Assembly (NCBI RefSeq): GCF_002443255.2
Contig: NW_019211460.1
Span: forward strand, 27,004,481 to 27,068,480
From: Varroa destructor
Taxonomy: Eukaryota > Arthropoda > Arachnida > Mesostigmata > Varroidae
Reading direction: 5' to 3'
DNA length: 64,000 nucleotides
The first letter of the stretch is position 1, and each line of letters opens with the position of its first letter. Below the pieces are notes generated by a model that saw only the letters and a program-made list of their open reading frames with translations, ran no database searches and was not told the DNA's origin. A program made the translations under genes and the position numbers. Positions 1 through 13,800 of this stretch are shown in pieces.

Positions 1-660
1 CTGCAAACCTATTACTTCCCCTATCGTTATGCTTACGTCACTCCCAACTAAATTAAGCGTATCTCTGACCCATCCTGTTGCTCTCTTAACCGTACAGCCT
101 TGTTAGCATCGCAGAGGCTGACTTCTTGGCTAGCCTGTATAGAAATTTTGTCGCCATATGATACATGAGTTGTCTAGGAGAATCAGTGTGCTTTATACAG
201 TTTTGCATAAAAGAAAACGCTAAAACGGTCCAATATCTTTAAAGATTCCTCTGTGAGTGTCTTTGTACTGGCAGATCTAAAATCAGACTTAAAGCCAACC
301 GCCTCAAGCGATGAATCTTTCTAATTGTTAGTCATGCACTGAAGCCTTATGCTGCTCCCGGATGTTTTCACTTTCATTATGTCTCTTCACTCTGTATCAC
401 TGACGTCGTTTTCGTTCGGCGTACATTTTTCTTCATCCGTACCTTCTGTGGCTATTGAAGTTACTCTTGACCTTGATTCCGTCTCGGCCAGGCAGAACCG
501 GACGTAATAAAGTCGACTGGGCTAATTCGTTACCGGCGGTAAATCAGAGGCACAGATGCAAAGACATGCTTGCCGGTCGTCATCGGCGTTGACTTCACTC
601 CCGCAAAGTGAAATAGAAATAAAAATATTTCATTTTCGAATCTCGGAGACACGATTTCAA
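1..660. other. Upstream region, no recognised gene
   Basis: Presumed 5' flank or 5' UTR of the LRP1 gene. I see no TATA box, initiator or coding frame that I would defend. A stretch around 480-540 is richer in CG dinucleotides than its surroundings. Confidence 0.4.
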
Positions 661-736
661 ATGTTCGCATTTTGTTGTAGAATTATATCAGCATTTATGG
701 CGTTGGTTCTTTTGTTTTATGTTTTCTGCTATTGCC
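661..736 (+). CDS. Possible first coding exon of LRP1 (signal peptide)
   Basis: An ATG at 661 opens a frame coding a short N-terminal stretch, one Arg, and then a strongly hydrophobic core (AFMALVLLFYVFCYC), as in a secretory signal peptide. Cutting before GTGCGG at 737 leaves one base of a codon, matching the two leading bases of the exon at 1607 and giving Pro-Glu-Asn. The donor is weak (only GTG matches consensus), so the true signal exon could lie elsewhere or upstream of the window. The open frame also extends up to an ATG at 556. Confidence 0.35.
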
Positions 737-1606
737 GTGCGGCAGAAAATGGATAGTTGATCGACTCGATCTGGGCGTATTGGGGCCGATAATAAAGATG
801 GGGGAAAACATTGCATATGTGGGTTGTAACCAGTCTTTGCCGCTTGTCCACTAATAATAATACGCGCCTGACTGCACTAGCAGAACTTGATGTTTCTTTT
901 TTACGTTCAGCGTCATATTTTTCTTCTACACTCCGTAGCTATGAGCAACGTACATTCTCAATGTACGGGATGTTTTAAAAGAGGGCGGTATTTCATTTTT
1001 GCTATCCATTATATGCATCGATAGTATTCGCTGATATATGTAAATACAGCCTTTGTGCTTGGTCGATAATTACTTGTGATTGGTCGTTACCTAAAGGTAG
1101 TTTTCTAGTAGCAGAACAGTTCCCTATGCCGGACTACACTCCATTAACCACGTGCCTATCGTGAAGGAGGAAATCAATTATGCGTGTGTGTATGTACGTG
1201 ATGTTGGGCTATGATAATTTCCAGCAGGGCTTATATTGAGTAAACGATATAACGAGTTGCTCTTGTGTTTGCTATAGGTTAATTAAATGAAGGAAAAAAT
1301 CTAGTGTTATTACTGTCATATGTTACTACGAGCGATTACCGTGGAGAAATTGCACTTCAGACGAAGAGTGTTTTCTTTTCTGTTCTAATGATGTTCTTGC
1401 CTTTCGTTGAACTTGGCAACCGAAGAGGGAACGAATAGGGAATAAGGGTAGTCATATCTAGCAAGTCGAACTTACCGACGCGACGTTTGCAGACGGAAGT
1501 GTTTCATTTACCAAACAGCGTTAGTTTCTAACAGATTTGATCATTTTTTATTTAGAATAATTAGTTAATTTTTGTTGTACAATTTCTCCTTGCGTCTATT
1601 GCGCAG
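737..1606 (+). other. Probable first intron of LRP1
   Basis: No coding frame or repeat recognised. It is an intron if the 661-736 exon is real; otherwise it is part of a longer intron or 5' flank. It ends in GCGCAG before the 1607 exon. Confidence 0.4.
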
Positions 1607-1774
1607 CGGAGAATTTGGACGCTTTGGAAATTACCTGGCAGGATGATGAGGTCCTACAGAGGTCTCGAAGGGATGTCACTAACATACCTACCCATATTAC
1701 CATCCCATCGGGTCGAGCTACGCCGCGACCCTGGTGGTATAGGCGCAACAATCACAGGAACAGGCAATGGAAAG
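1607..1774 (+). CDS. LRP1: LRP1 exon: N-terminal linker before first LDLRa
   Basis: Acceptor TTGCGCAG at 1599-1606 and donor GTATCC at 1775. It encodes a hydrophilic segment ([20 protein letters not shown], then a basic end) with no recognised domain. The dibasic RSRRD is reminiscent of a propeptide cleavage site, but that is inference. It ends in phase 1, so its last base joins GT of the next exon to give Gly, directly before the first LDLRa repeat. The phase match supports the exon; no homologous sequence is recognised in it. Confidence 0.65.
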
Positions 1775-2713
1775 GTATCCATTTGACTGCCGTACCGTCA
1801 CCTGCTCGAATGCATAAGAATGAATGCAAGCAATAAGGCTAAATGAGGAATTCGGTAACCTTCCACTTACTGCGTTAAACGCATGAACCTTGAAGATCAT
1901 GGCCGTGAAGGTTTCGCTATGAGAAGAATTATTATTTTGGCGGCTACGTAATTCTACGAGACTTTCCTCAATACTTCAAACAAAATGGTGGTGGTCTTGT
2001 TTTGAATGCCAGTCTCTCAATCATCTCTTAAAACTTTACTGGTGCCTATGAGAATAAAACGGGAATCTGTTGCTAAGTTGCCATTTTTTTTAGCTACCTT
2101 ATTAGTCGAATAACTCTGAAAATTGTTCGAATGCAGAACATGATTCGTGGGATGGCAACACGATCTGGCTACGAATCATTAGGTACTTTGCACCTAACGG
2201 CTTCGGTAGAGTTACGACTGATGGACGAATTGACGCGATTCCAATTAATTGAAAACCCTTTTGCTACTCTATGCTGACTTCACACGCTCAGATCGCGGAT
2301 GCTAGCAAACATTGACTCACTGCCTTGTCTTCTTTCATTTGACACACCGCTTTACCAAACCCACGTCTATGCGCATTTAAGCACAATCATCATTTCGTAA
2401 GTGATCGAAAGATGGCTGTAACGTATCCCGAGATACTTTCCTATATCATACGGTTTCTAGCAGGCGAAAAGTACAGGACTCTTGTTTTGATTGCTTATTG
2501 TATTGCAACAAAGATTGTTTCCAGCTAGACACTATAAAAGCGCCATTTTTATTAGCTTGCTCATTTCCTCTAACTAAATATCTCACTACATCGAACCAAT
2601 AATCTAGGCCACGTATCTAATTAATAGTAAAAGTTTTATACGCGATCAGTGTACAGCACGAGGAGGAGGAGGAGGAGGAGGAGGAGGAGGAGGAGGAGGA
2701 GGAGGATACATTT

Positions 2714-2784
<71 letters not shown>

Positions 2785-4792
2785 GTTTTGTACATCGGCA
2801 CGACTTCAAGGAAATTACGTTATCTAGCGGCTATAGGTTCACATAGATAAAGACAACGTACAACCCACTCAGCCGAAGCCTTTGTGGCACTGCCCTTCAA
2901 TCAGTTTTGATCGTTACAAAGACTAGGGAAGCAAGCGTAGCTAGCCTACATAAACCTATCGTTCAATGCATCTACAGTCCGTTATTAGCCAGACTAATCG
3001 TTATGTGACGCCAGACGCACACACACCACATTAAAGACTGAGACGGCTCATTTTGATAGAAGCATGCATGTTTTTTTCTATACAATTTCGCCATACAGCG
3101 ATAATCAATTGATCGTTAAGTCGTCGTCGTCGTCGTCGTCGTCTCTCGGTCGACGATGGTCGATTTCTTGATTATCGCCGAATCGCTTTTTAGCATCATA
3201 CTGCACCAAATGCGTTTTGTCCAACGCGCATTGCCTCTTTTCTCTGTCCCGCAATTCTCGCTTCCTGATCGCTTACAGGTCAACAGACGTGTCCGGAAAA
3301 TAAGTGGCTGTGTCCTGAAGAGAAGAAATGCATAGACAGATCAAAGATCTGCGACCGGGTTAAGGACTGTCAGGACGAAGCTGATGAGAAGCAGAACTGC
3401 AGTAAGTTTGTTGTTGCCCACCGTTGTATAACGTTGTTACATTAGACCATTTAACGATATCGTCGACGATTCGTTTAATCAGTACGAACCTTATTTCGCC
3501 TTTATTTCTACGTGTGTTTTCCGAAAACGCTCGTGCGGTTCATCAGCACGAAGCTTAATCGTTACTTTTACATTTTTCCTTGCATCTACCGCATGCCGCG
3601 AACAGCTAGAACAGGACGAAAACAACAACGTCGTCTTGATGGAAGAACGATTCGAATTTTCCAACATTTTGCCACTGTTAAATCAGCTATCTACCGATAC
3701 CGACTCTATAAGCCATGAGGACGCTCGATAGATTCAGCCTTTCGACCCAAGACACTGTGTAAATCTTACGCGGTTCACTGCTTTTTTCCTTTTCATAATA
3801 ATACTGAAGAGTGACCCCTGAGTCAGCGTTGCTGTCGAGAATAGAATGTAGCCTAGTACCTTTGTTCGCTTGTGCGCTATTTAGTGCTACAAAAATACTT
3901 CACTACATTGGTGCAAACAGGCCACTAACGGAGTGCTAATGGCCGCTAACGTGAGAAAAACAAGCGAACGAGGATGTTTTAGGTGATGAGGGGATGAGCT
4001 TTACTCAGGAGAAGCACAGACCTATATATGTATGTATACAATATATAAAAGTATCTCTCAAATCAAATACTTAAAAACGGTAATGGAGCTGACTATGATT
4101 AAGCAACCGTAATAGTTGCTAGAGTAGTAAATCTTGTAACAACAGAGCTTACCGGAGAAGCTTATACTATTTCCTCGGACCATAAGTCCTTTGAAGCTGT
4201 GTCAGCGAGAGTGGTAGTAAATGTTCATTCGATAAGTTCCGCTTTATTTTAAGTACCTATATGATATATGTGTCTCGCTATCGCAACTATCCTAATTGTA
4301 AAAGCATTAGGGAAAACGAGAAGAAGGTGGAGTAATGCCAATTTATCGCGTACCAGGACAAGCTCTTGCATGACGCGGATTCGTGGGAGGAATGGCGGCA
4401 ATAGGTAGAATTGTTTCGTTATTGTAAAAAATCATAACACGGTAAATCAAGCACCAGCACTTTTACTGAGAGGTGTGAATTGAATTCACATGATATTTAT
4501 CCAGGACGTGCGGATTAAAGACTGCCTATTTTTTTGTTTCGTCATACAATAATCCGTAAGAGAACATGCAAGAGACTGCTACACGCAGATAGCAAAGAAA
4601 CAGCTTCATCTAACGAATGTTGGCTACATAAATTTTTGTCAATTTTTCTTACAATCGTAGTTGAAATTAGATGGGTGCAAAGGTAAAATTCAAATATAAC
4701 ACTTTATCATCAATCGTAAGATCTAATGTTTCACTGTATTTGAAGATTTCTAGAAACTGTGAGTATAAATCTATGTTTCAATTTATATGCTG

Positions 4793-4844
<52 letters not shown>

Positions 4845-7800
4845 TAGCTTTAGTAAGTGTGAGTACAATAGAGGTTGGTCACGACACCCTTTCTGCAACA
4901 CAAGATTACGATCCGAAATTTTGACACACATATACGCCTTTTACCTTGGCCTATATGTCCTAGGATATGTGGTACAATTGGCACGAAGGTGAGTGCCTAT
5001 TTGACGGTATTGCATGGGCTCAGGTGATTGTTTGCATACAGAAGAACTTTTCATTTCGCTAACATCTGCAATCAAAAGCCGTTTTTTCCTCGATTTTACT
5101 GAGGCCATGTCGCTGTTTGGGGGGCCGCGTAGTACGTGTGATCTTTTGATCTTAATACAGTGAATTTCTTTAGGAAACGCAATCCGACTAATTTTGATTT
5201 ACTTGCGTTTGGTGACCAGCGTCAATGCTATGCCAGAGCTTATCGTGTGCCCAGGGATGTCGAGCTTCGTTACATGGAGGCGAATGCTTCTGTCTACAGG
5301 GTCTCAAAATCAACCCAGCTGATAACCGATCATGTATTGGCAAGTATTCTACAGATTGTTTAAGCTACCTTCAAGGTTCTGGAATTTTCTCTCACAAGTT
5401 GTGTCTCTGTAGCAAGCTACTCCTCCAACGATATACCTTCATTTTACCAAATTCTCTATTGACTACTACCTTCTCTGCTTCTGCAGACCTAAACGAGTGC
5501 GAAGAATGGGGTTATTGCGATCAACTATGCACGAATTTTCACCAAGGTTTCAACTGTTCGTGCAAGGCTGGTTATGAGCTTCAAGATAAGGTCACATGTA
5601 AGGCCGTGGACTCTCTAACGATGCGCCTGATCTTCGCTAGACAAGCTGTTATTTATGAGCTCAATCCTATCGATAAGTCGCTCCAAGAGCTAAGCATGAC
5701 CGCCGGCCAAGTTGGTGGACTCGATTTTCATTACGGACGTCGCGAAATCTTTTGGACGATGCTGGAGAATCGAACTATCCATTCGCTTCGGTTGGGCGAT
5801 GACGAAGGTGACAAGAAACAGGAGCGCTCTCCTGTGCTTGTACCTTTCGCGTGGAATCCAGTGGCCATTGCGGTTGATTGGGTTTCTAACAAGCTCTACG
5901 TGGCTGATAATCTCGGCCAGAAAATCGATGTCATGCAATTCGATGGACTCAATCACGCGATTGTACTTTCAAGAAATCTCACGAACCTTCAGGATATCGC
6001 TGTTGACCCGTCGGCCGGGTATGTTAAATTTTTAGCACATCTCTCGCATAGCCTACTTTAGCCGACGTTCTTAGCGGATTTTCGTAGTTGTCACGGCCCG
6101 AAGGCAATATACCAACTTACTATTATAAGTACCCGTCGAATACACATTTTATATTACTTACATAGTATAGAATACAACGAAGTGAACTGATTGTGTCACC
6201 TTTGACAATTACAGATACATGTTCTTCAGTGACGGCGACCATCTCGAGCGAGCCGATCTGGATGGCTTCAACCGTCGGATCATTGTTACGTCTTTGTTTC
6301 GTGTCAACGGTCTCACACTAGATAGGATCAAAAAACTGGTCATTTGGTGCGACTCTCAGCTCGACGAGATCGTCGCTGTTGATTACGACGGCAATAGGAA
6401 GCATACGATTCTTCGTGGCTCAACCAAGGTGCCATCGGCGAATAAGATGACGCTTTTCGAAAATAAGATTTATTGGACCGATGCTACTAAGCAGGGCATT
6501 CTTTCAACTCATCTTTTCCGAAATAATGACACCACCGAAATTATGTATCAGGATCGATTTATTATCAAAGAGCCGGGGGTGATTAAAGCTTACCATAAGG
6601 TAATGCAGCCCATGGTTGACAATCCGTGCAAGTTCAACAAAGGAGGCTGTCAGCATATGTGTATTGTCGTACGAGGAACTGGCGCCGGTAACTACTCTCT
6701 CGGCTATAAGTGCGTCTGTAACACCGGCTATGAGTTGACTAACGACGGGCGTAACTGCAAAAAGGTCGACACATTTCTTCTCTATTCGCAGCAAAAATCC
6801 GTTCGTGGAACACTGATGGATCTCCGAAGTGATGCTTTCTCCGACGCTATGATTCCGATTGCGAGCAAATCAGCTCGCTTTGTCGGAATCGACTTCGATG
6901 CCCACGAGGAGTTCATCTACACATCAGATGTCATTCTGGACGTGATCGCCAGGGTGAAACCAGATGGGACCAGCAAGGAAAACGTGTTAGCCGCACAGCA
7001 CGAAGGTGTTGAAGGAATCGCCCTTGATTGGGTGACCAAGAACCTCTACTTTGTGGATTCTCGCAAAGGTACCCTGGCAGTGATAAATACAAGGGATACA
7101 CAGCAACGAAAAGTTCTTATGCGAGATTTGCGAAGACCGCGAGCTATTGTCGTTCATCCCAATAAGGGCTACATCTTCTACTCAGTGTGGGATCGACCAG
7201 CAAACATTTCACGGGCCTATCTCGATGGGACGAACCAGCAGGTTGTCCGAGGAACTTCGCTAGGCTGGCCTAACGGGTTAGCCATTGATTTCGAGAACGA
7301 CCGTCTCTATTGGTGTGACGCGCTTCTAGATCATATCCAGCACTCAAATCTAGATGGTTCCGATGTTCAGACAGTGAATACCACCATGTTGCAGTTAAAG
7401 CATACCTTCTCGATTACCATTTTCAAAGAGTGGATGTACGTGACTGACTGGCGTATTGAGGCTATCGCTAAGGTGCACAAAACTACTGGGGTGACGGGTA
7501 AAGTCCTTCCACTTCCAGAGGATGGAGCGCGTCTCTTTTGTATCAAGGTTTATTCGAAGGAGAATCAGTATATCGAACCCCAACATCCGTGTCTCACTAA
7601 TAATGGCGGGTGTGAAAAATTCTGCTTTGGCGTAATATCAGCTAGTGGAGGACTTCAAGCCACTTGCGGATGTCCCACTGGCCAGGTTCTTGATGACGAC
7701 CAGAAAAAATGCAAAGGAGACCCTAAAGCTGAGCCCAGCCCGAAAGCATGCCCGAACTCGTGGGATTTCACCTGCGACAACCAACGATGTATCCCCAAGA

Positions 7801-10800
7801 ACTGGGTTTGCGATGGAGATGACGATTGCCTTGATGGATCTGACGAACATCAGAACTGCAAGCGGAATACCTGCAGTGCCCGGGAATTCCAGTGCAACTC
7901 AGGCCGCTGCGTCGCGCTGTCGTTCAAATGCGACGGCGATAACGACTGTGGTGACGGCTCAGATGAGCAGGGATGCGCCAATGCGACATGTAACTCAAAC
8001 GAATTCGCTTGCGAAAACGGTCGCTGCGTGCCTCAGAGCTGGAAGTGCGATTCGGAGAACGATTGCGGAGACGGATCAGATGAAGGAGAGTTCTGCACGG
8101 ACAAAACCTGTTCGACTACTCAATTTGCTTGCCAGTCTGGTACTTGCATCCCAAAGAACTGGGTGTGTGACGGAGACGCTGACTGTGTAGATAAGGACGA
8201 CGAGAAAAGCTGTCCGCCGGCCGTCTGTACCGTGAGTCAGTTTGCGTGCGAAAACAAACGCCAGTGTATACATGATAGTTACAGGTGTGATGGAATAGGT
8301 GACTGTTCGGATAATTCAGATGAGAAGAATTGTCCGTCACGTTCGCCGAACGAATGTGACGAAAAATCATTTCAGTGCAAGTCACCCAGAATCTGTATTC
8401 CACTTGGTTGGAGATGCGATGGTCATAAGGACTGTGATGATGGCAGTGACGAACCCGACACGTGTCCGCGAGGTGTCTGCCCGCAGAATCATTTCAAATG
8501 CGATAACGGACGATGCATCTACAAGTCGTGGGTGTGCGATGGCAATAACGATTGCGGTGATGGCTCGGATGAGCACGAGAGGCACGCCTGTGTACAGAAG
8601 CCTCTGATCTGCCCCTACTATCAGTGGGCATGCCCTAACGTAACTGACCGATGCATCAATGTTACACTGGTCTGTGACGGTAAGCCTGATTGCCCCGATG
8701 GTTTGGATGAGGGTCCAGGTTGTCTGAACGGCATGTGCTCCCCGGAAAAAGTTGGATGCACTCATAACTGTACCATGACTCCGGCAGGCCCGGAGTGTAC
8801 ATGCCCGAAAGGTGAACGGCTAAATGATACAACAACGTGTGTCGACCTCGACGAGTGCACGGACATTGTTGGAGCCTGCTCGCAGCACTGCTTCAACAAC
8901 AAGGGATCGTACACATGTAAATGCGATGAGGGTTACATACAGGACCCGGGTGACCAGCATAGGTGTAAAGCACAGGATAGAAGTCAGGCGTACCTCGTCA
9001 TCTCTAATCGAAGATCGATTTTGGTGGGCAGTCTCGACACGTCCAGCTTAGAACGGGTGCCTGTTAAAGTCGATAATGTTGTCGCTACCGCGTCGTACAT
9101 GAGGAATAACACGATATTTTGGTTCGATATGAATGCCAAAAAGATCTTTAAACTGATGAAAGGTGGCGAGCCGTTAACGGTCATATCCAGTGGGCTCGAT
9201 CTTATCGAGGGTCTTTCTGTGGACTGGGTTGCGAACAACCTATACTGGGTAGATTCGAAATTGAAGACGATCGAAGTGTCTAATCTGGAAGGAAAGAACC
9301 ATATAGTTTTGATTAACAATAACATTAGCCAACCTCGAGGGCTGTCGATAGATCCTCGTCAGGGTGCACGCATTATGTTCTTCTCGGATTGGGGAGAGAA
9401 TCCAAGGATTGAAAGTGTTGGCCTTGATGGATCCATGCGTCGTACGATCATTGACACTCGCATCTTCTGGCCAAACGGGCTAACGCTAGATTTACCCAAT
9501 AGGAGGGTTTACTTTGCTGACTCAAAACTCGACTACATTGACTTTTGCAACTACGATGGCACCGGAAGACAACAGATTCTTGCGCATAATCACTATTTGT
9601 TACATCCGCATAGTTTAACGGTGTTCGAGGACACATTGTACTGGACTGATCGCCAACTTAATAGGGTGCTGTCATGCGACAAATTCCGCGGCAAGAATCA
9701 GACCGTCGTAAGTCATTTAGTAAGCCAGCCACTTGGCATTCACGTAAATCATCCAATTTTACAACCAACATCTAGTAATCCATGTGCTAATGCGCCATGC
9801 ACACATCTGTGTCTGCTGTCGCCGTCCGCGAGTAAGGCATACGCCTGTAAATGTCCTCCAGGTTATACATTGGACAGAAGCTCGACGAACGGTGTATGTA
9901 TACCAGTAGACAAGCCGTTCTTGATGGTGCTGCGTGGTAGTCAACTTGTCGATATGACTCTAGAGGCAGGCAAGTCGAATGCTGGTCAAATGTCGCCGAT
10001 TATTGGCTTGGATCGGGCGAGAGACTTCGATTTCGACCAGCAAGAGGACAATGTTTACATTGTAAAAGCACTTGATGATGATAAAGAGAATGGAACCCTA
10101 TCCAAGATCAATCTGAGGGCATCCAATGTGACCAAATTCCTTCCGGACGGTTTTGTCGGTGCGCCTTACACTGTGGCCGTTGACTGGATTGGCCGTAACC
10201 TGTACGTGGGCAATCGAAAAGCGTCAAACATTGAAATTGTCTCGCTCGGAGCGAACAGCTATCGGCGCGTCATCATTTCCAACGACGGCAACAATACAGG
10301 TGTTGGAAAACCACAGGCGATTGCCCTTGACCCTATTGTTGGCAAGCTGTTCTGGTTAGATAGCGGAAGCATTGGTGTATCTACAAAGATTGGTTATGCT
10401 ACAATGGACGGCGAAGTACGTGGTATCGTTTTAGACAGCAACTTACGCAACATCGAGTCACTTACAATAGATCCGACGACACAGCGTATCTATTTCTCAC
10501 AGAGCTTTCCCGGTATTATTGAAAGTGTTAGCTATACGGGGACAGATCGGCGGACAGTGTTTAACAACGCGCTCCGCATTGATAAACCACAATCGATCGG
10601 ATTTTACCATCAGCGAATATATTTTCTTGATTCGGCCCACGAGAAAGTGTCATTTATTGACCTTCAGAATGGCAACACCGAGACGGTGATCGAAGACAAT
10701 CTCAGCGGGTTACAATCGCTCAAAGTCTACGGTAAACGCGCTGAAGTCCCTGACCATCCTTGTCTGATTCGAAATGGAGGTTGCTTTCATATCTGTGTAC

Positions 10801-13800
10801 CTTTTAACGGCACAGCTCGCAAATGCCTTTGCGGTGTTGGCTTCAAGCTTCGGGGTGATACGCTGTGCATTCCGTACAACGAGTTCCTCGTCTACTCCGA
10901 ACTGGAGAAGGCAAGTGCTGTCGATATCGAAGGCTCGAATGAAGCAATGCCACCAATCGCGGGTCCAGGCCACAACATATTGCACCTCGATATGCTGTAC
11001 GAAGACAAACGCATCTATTGGATCGAGTTCAATCAAGGACCCCGTAACGGTATCTTTGCGATCCGACAAAATGGAACAGACCAACAACATATAATTAAGG
11101 ACGGTATCGGAAGCAACGGAATTCGAGGGCTAGCAGTTGATTGGGTCAACCGTAAGTAGTGGATACTTTACTATGCTTCTTTTATAGCACACTGTTATTG
11201 GATCGTTCTAATTACATTTGATTTTCCAAGTTCATTATAACGTTACGAACAGGTATATGTAATAATAACGCAATACGAAAATAATATTTTCAGGCATGTT
11301 GTACTTTACGAACGTGTTTCCTCACGAGAACTTTATCGAAGTGTCACAGCTGAACGGCGAAAATCGTATGGTGTTGCTAAAGACAACAACGGATTCCCCG
11401 CGTGAACTCGCTGTTGATCCAATTAAACGCTATCTTTACTGGACTGACTCTGGGCAGTATCCAAAGATCGAGCGCGCCTTTATGGACTGCACAAATCGCA
11501 CGTCGCTTGTCGTTACCGGAATTGCCGCTCCCCGAGACCTGACTGTCGATATCGCGACTAACGACATCTACTGGGTGGACTCGAAAATCGACGCGCTACA
11601 AGCTTGTGCCTTTGATGGCAGTAATCGCCGTACAATTGTTAACGGACTACCCAATCCTATGGGGGTGGCCATTTACGGCGACGACGTGTTTTGGGCTGAT
11701 CGCAATTTGCGTACAATCTTTAAAATTAACAAGAATCGCAAAAACGACATACCTAAAAAGGTCAAGTTGGATCTAAACATGCTGCGTGACGTGATGGTCT
11801 ATTACGACAATAACCAATATCACTCTAACTCGCCATGTGCGGGGGCTGGGTGTGCGCAGCTCTGCTTTCCGTTACCGACGCAAATCAATGGAAAGGACTT
11901 CCGCTGCGCATGCGCATCAGGCCAACTCGATGAATCCGGCCTAGGCTGCTCCACCGTCAAGACTTACCTCGTCTTCTCCACGCGAAAAGAGATACGCTCA
12001 ATGTTCCTAGATCCACAGCGAACATCGCTGCCATTCCAGCCAAAAGGCAACTTGACCAACCTTGTTGGCATGGACTTCGACTACGCCAATCATCGAATGT
12101 ACTTTACGAAGATTCGCCCTGATGGGGCCATTTTCTGGATGGATCCGGAAAATCCTGACCAAAAAGTAAATGTCGTTCTAAACAAAACCGTCAACCCTGA
12201 GGGTATCGCTTTCGATTGGACACATAAAAAGATCTACTTCGCTGACTCAGCAAATCGCAGCATCTACGCAATGAACACTGACGGAACGAATATTGTCATG
12301 ATAGCTAACGTCGAACGACCTCGAGCTATCGTCCTTGATCCATGCGATGGGTATATGTACTACACGGACTGGGGTCGTTATGGTCACACCGGCAAAATCT
12401 TCCGTGCCACGATGGCAGGCAACAACAAAACCGCCATTGTCTCATCGAATCTAACACAGCCGAGTGGGCTAGCGATCGACTACGATGACCGAAAATTGTA
12501 CTGGACTGACGCGCTACGCGAGAAAATTGAACGAGCCAACCTCGACGGCACCGATAGAGAAGAACTGATCTCCGCGACAATCTACCCGTTCGCCATAACC
12601 GTTCACGGCCCATACATTTATTGGACTGACCTTCAGCTTCGGGGTGTTTACCGAGCAGAGAAACATACCGGAGCAGGAATGCAAGAAATAGCTAAACGTC
12701 TCGAAGAATCCCCGCGTGACATTCACGTGTACGCGCCGGAACGACAGAAGTGCAACAAGACCGTGTGTGAGCTGAACAACGGCGGTTGCGCCCAGTCCTG
12801 CCACCCTGGACCGAACGGGCCTGAGTGTCTTTGCGAGAGCAATATGAAAATCGCCAACCAAGGTAAAATGTGCGTTCCTGAGAACGTTACGTGTGACCCA
12901 TCGAAGTTTGCCTGTGCCAATGGAAAATGCATTGATCGACGGTATACCTGCGATTCAGACGACGACTGTGGCGATCGTTCAGACGAGAATCCTAAATATT
13001 GCGCGGTGCGTACGTGCTCCCCGACGGAATTCCGTTGCGCTAATGAACGCTGTCTCCAGCTCCGATGGAGGTGCGATCACGAAAACGATTGTGGAGATAA
13101 CAGTGACGAAGTTGATTGCAAATATCCCGAATGTTCCGGGGATGAGTTCACCTGTGCGAACTTCAAATGTATTCCCAATAATCAGGTGTGTGACGGCCGG
13201 GACGATTGTAAAGATGGCAATGCTACAGATGAATCGCATTCGCATTGTCCAAACAATCGCACCTGTCCTGGCCAACAGGTCAAATGCGCAACAACAAACA
13301 TCTGTGCTGAACCCTTTTGGCTCTGTGATGGAGATGACGACTGCGGAGACAACTCTGACGAGATATCGACACTCTGCTCGCAAAGAAGTTGTCCTGCCAA
13401 CAGTTTTCGCTGCACTAACCACAGGTATCATACGCAAACTATAGCACTTAGCCAGCGAATCGGTATTCGATTGGAAGACTAACTTCCAATGTATGTGTAA
13501 GTTATAGCAAAGAGTGCGTCGTCAAATGGTAACGATCGAAGTACAGAGTTCACTTTCGATCCAGCCCAGCGATCGTTCGTGCGTAAATTAATCTAAAAAA
13601 AAAGTTAACGACCTTTGATATTTTTCTATTAGCCTATATTCTATGATATCAGTGTCCAAAAAAGAGCTTCAATCCGATAGTTTTCTGCCCTTTTGATGAT
13701 TTGTATCGTATTGGTTGTTTTTTTTTGCCATGCAGATGCATCCCAGCCAACTGGCATTGCGACGGCGACAACGACTGTGGTGATGGCGCTGACGAACCGG

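Larger units (their letters stand above)
1775..3278 (+). other. LRP1 intron with three microsatellites
   Basis: GT at 1775 to AG at 3278. It holds (GAG)n, (AT)n and (TCG)n tracts listed separately. No further exon recognised. Confidence 0.75.

Noticed and set aside
2649..2846. Open frame rich in Arg and Tyr-Ile
   Set aside because: It is translation of the (GAG)n and (AT)n microsatellites inside an LRP1 intron.
8382..8765. Long minus-strand open frames opposite the LRP1 exons
   Set aside because: Shadow frames of the cysteine-rich LDLRa codons; no independent start, domain or splice context.
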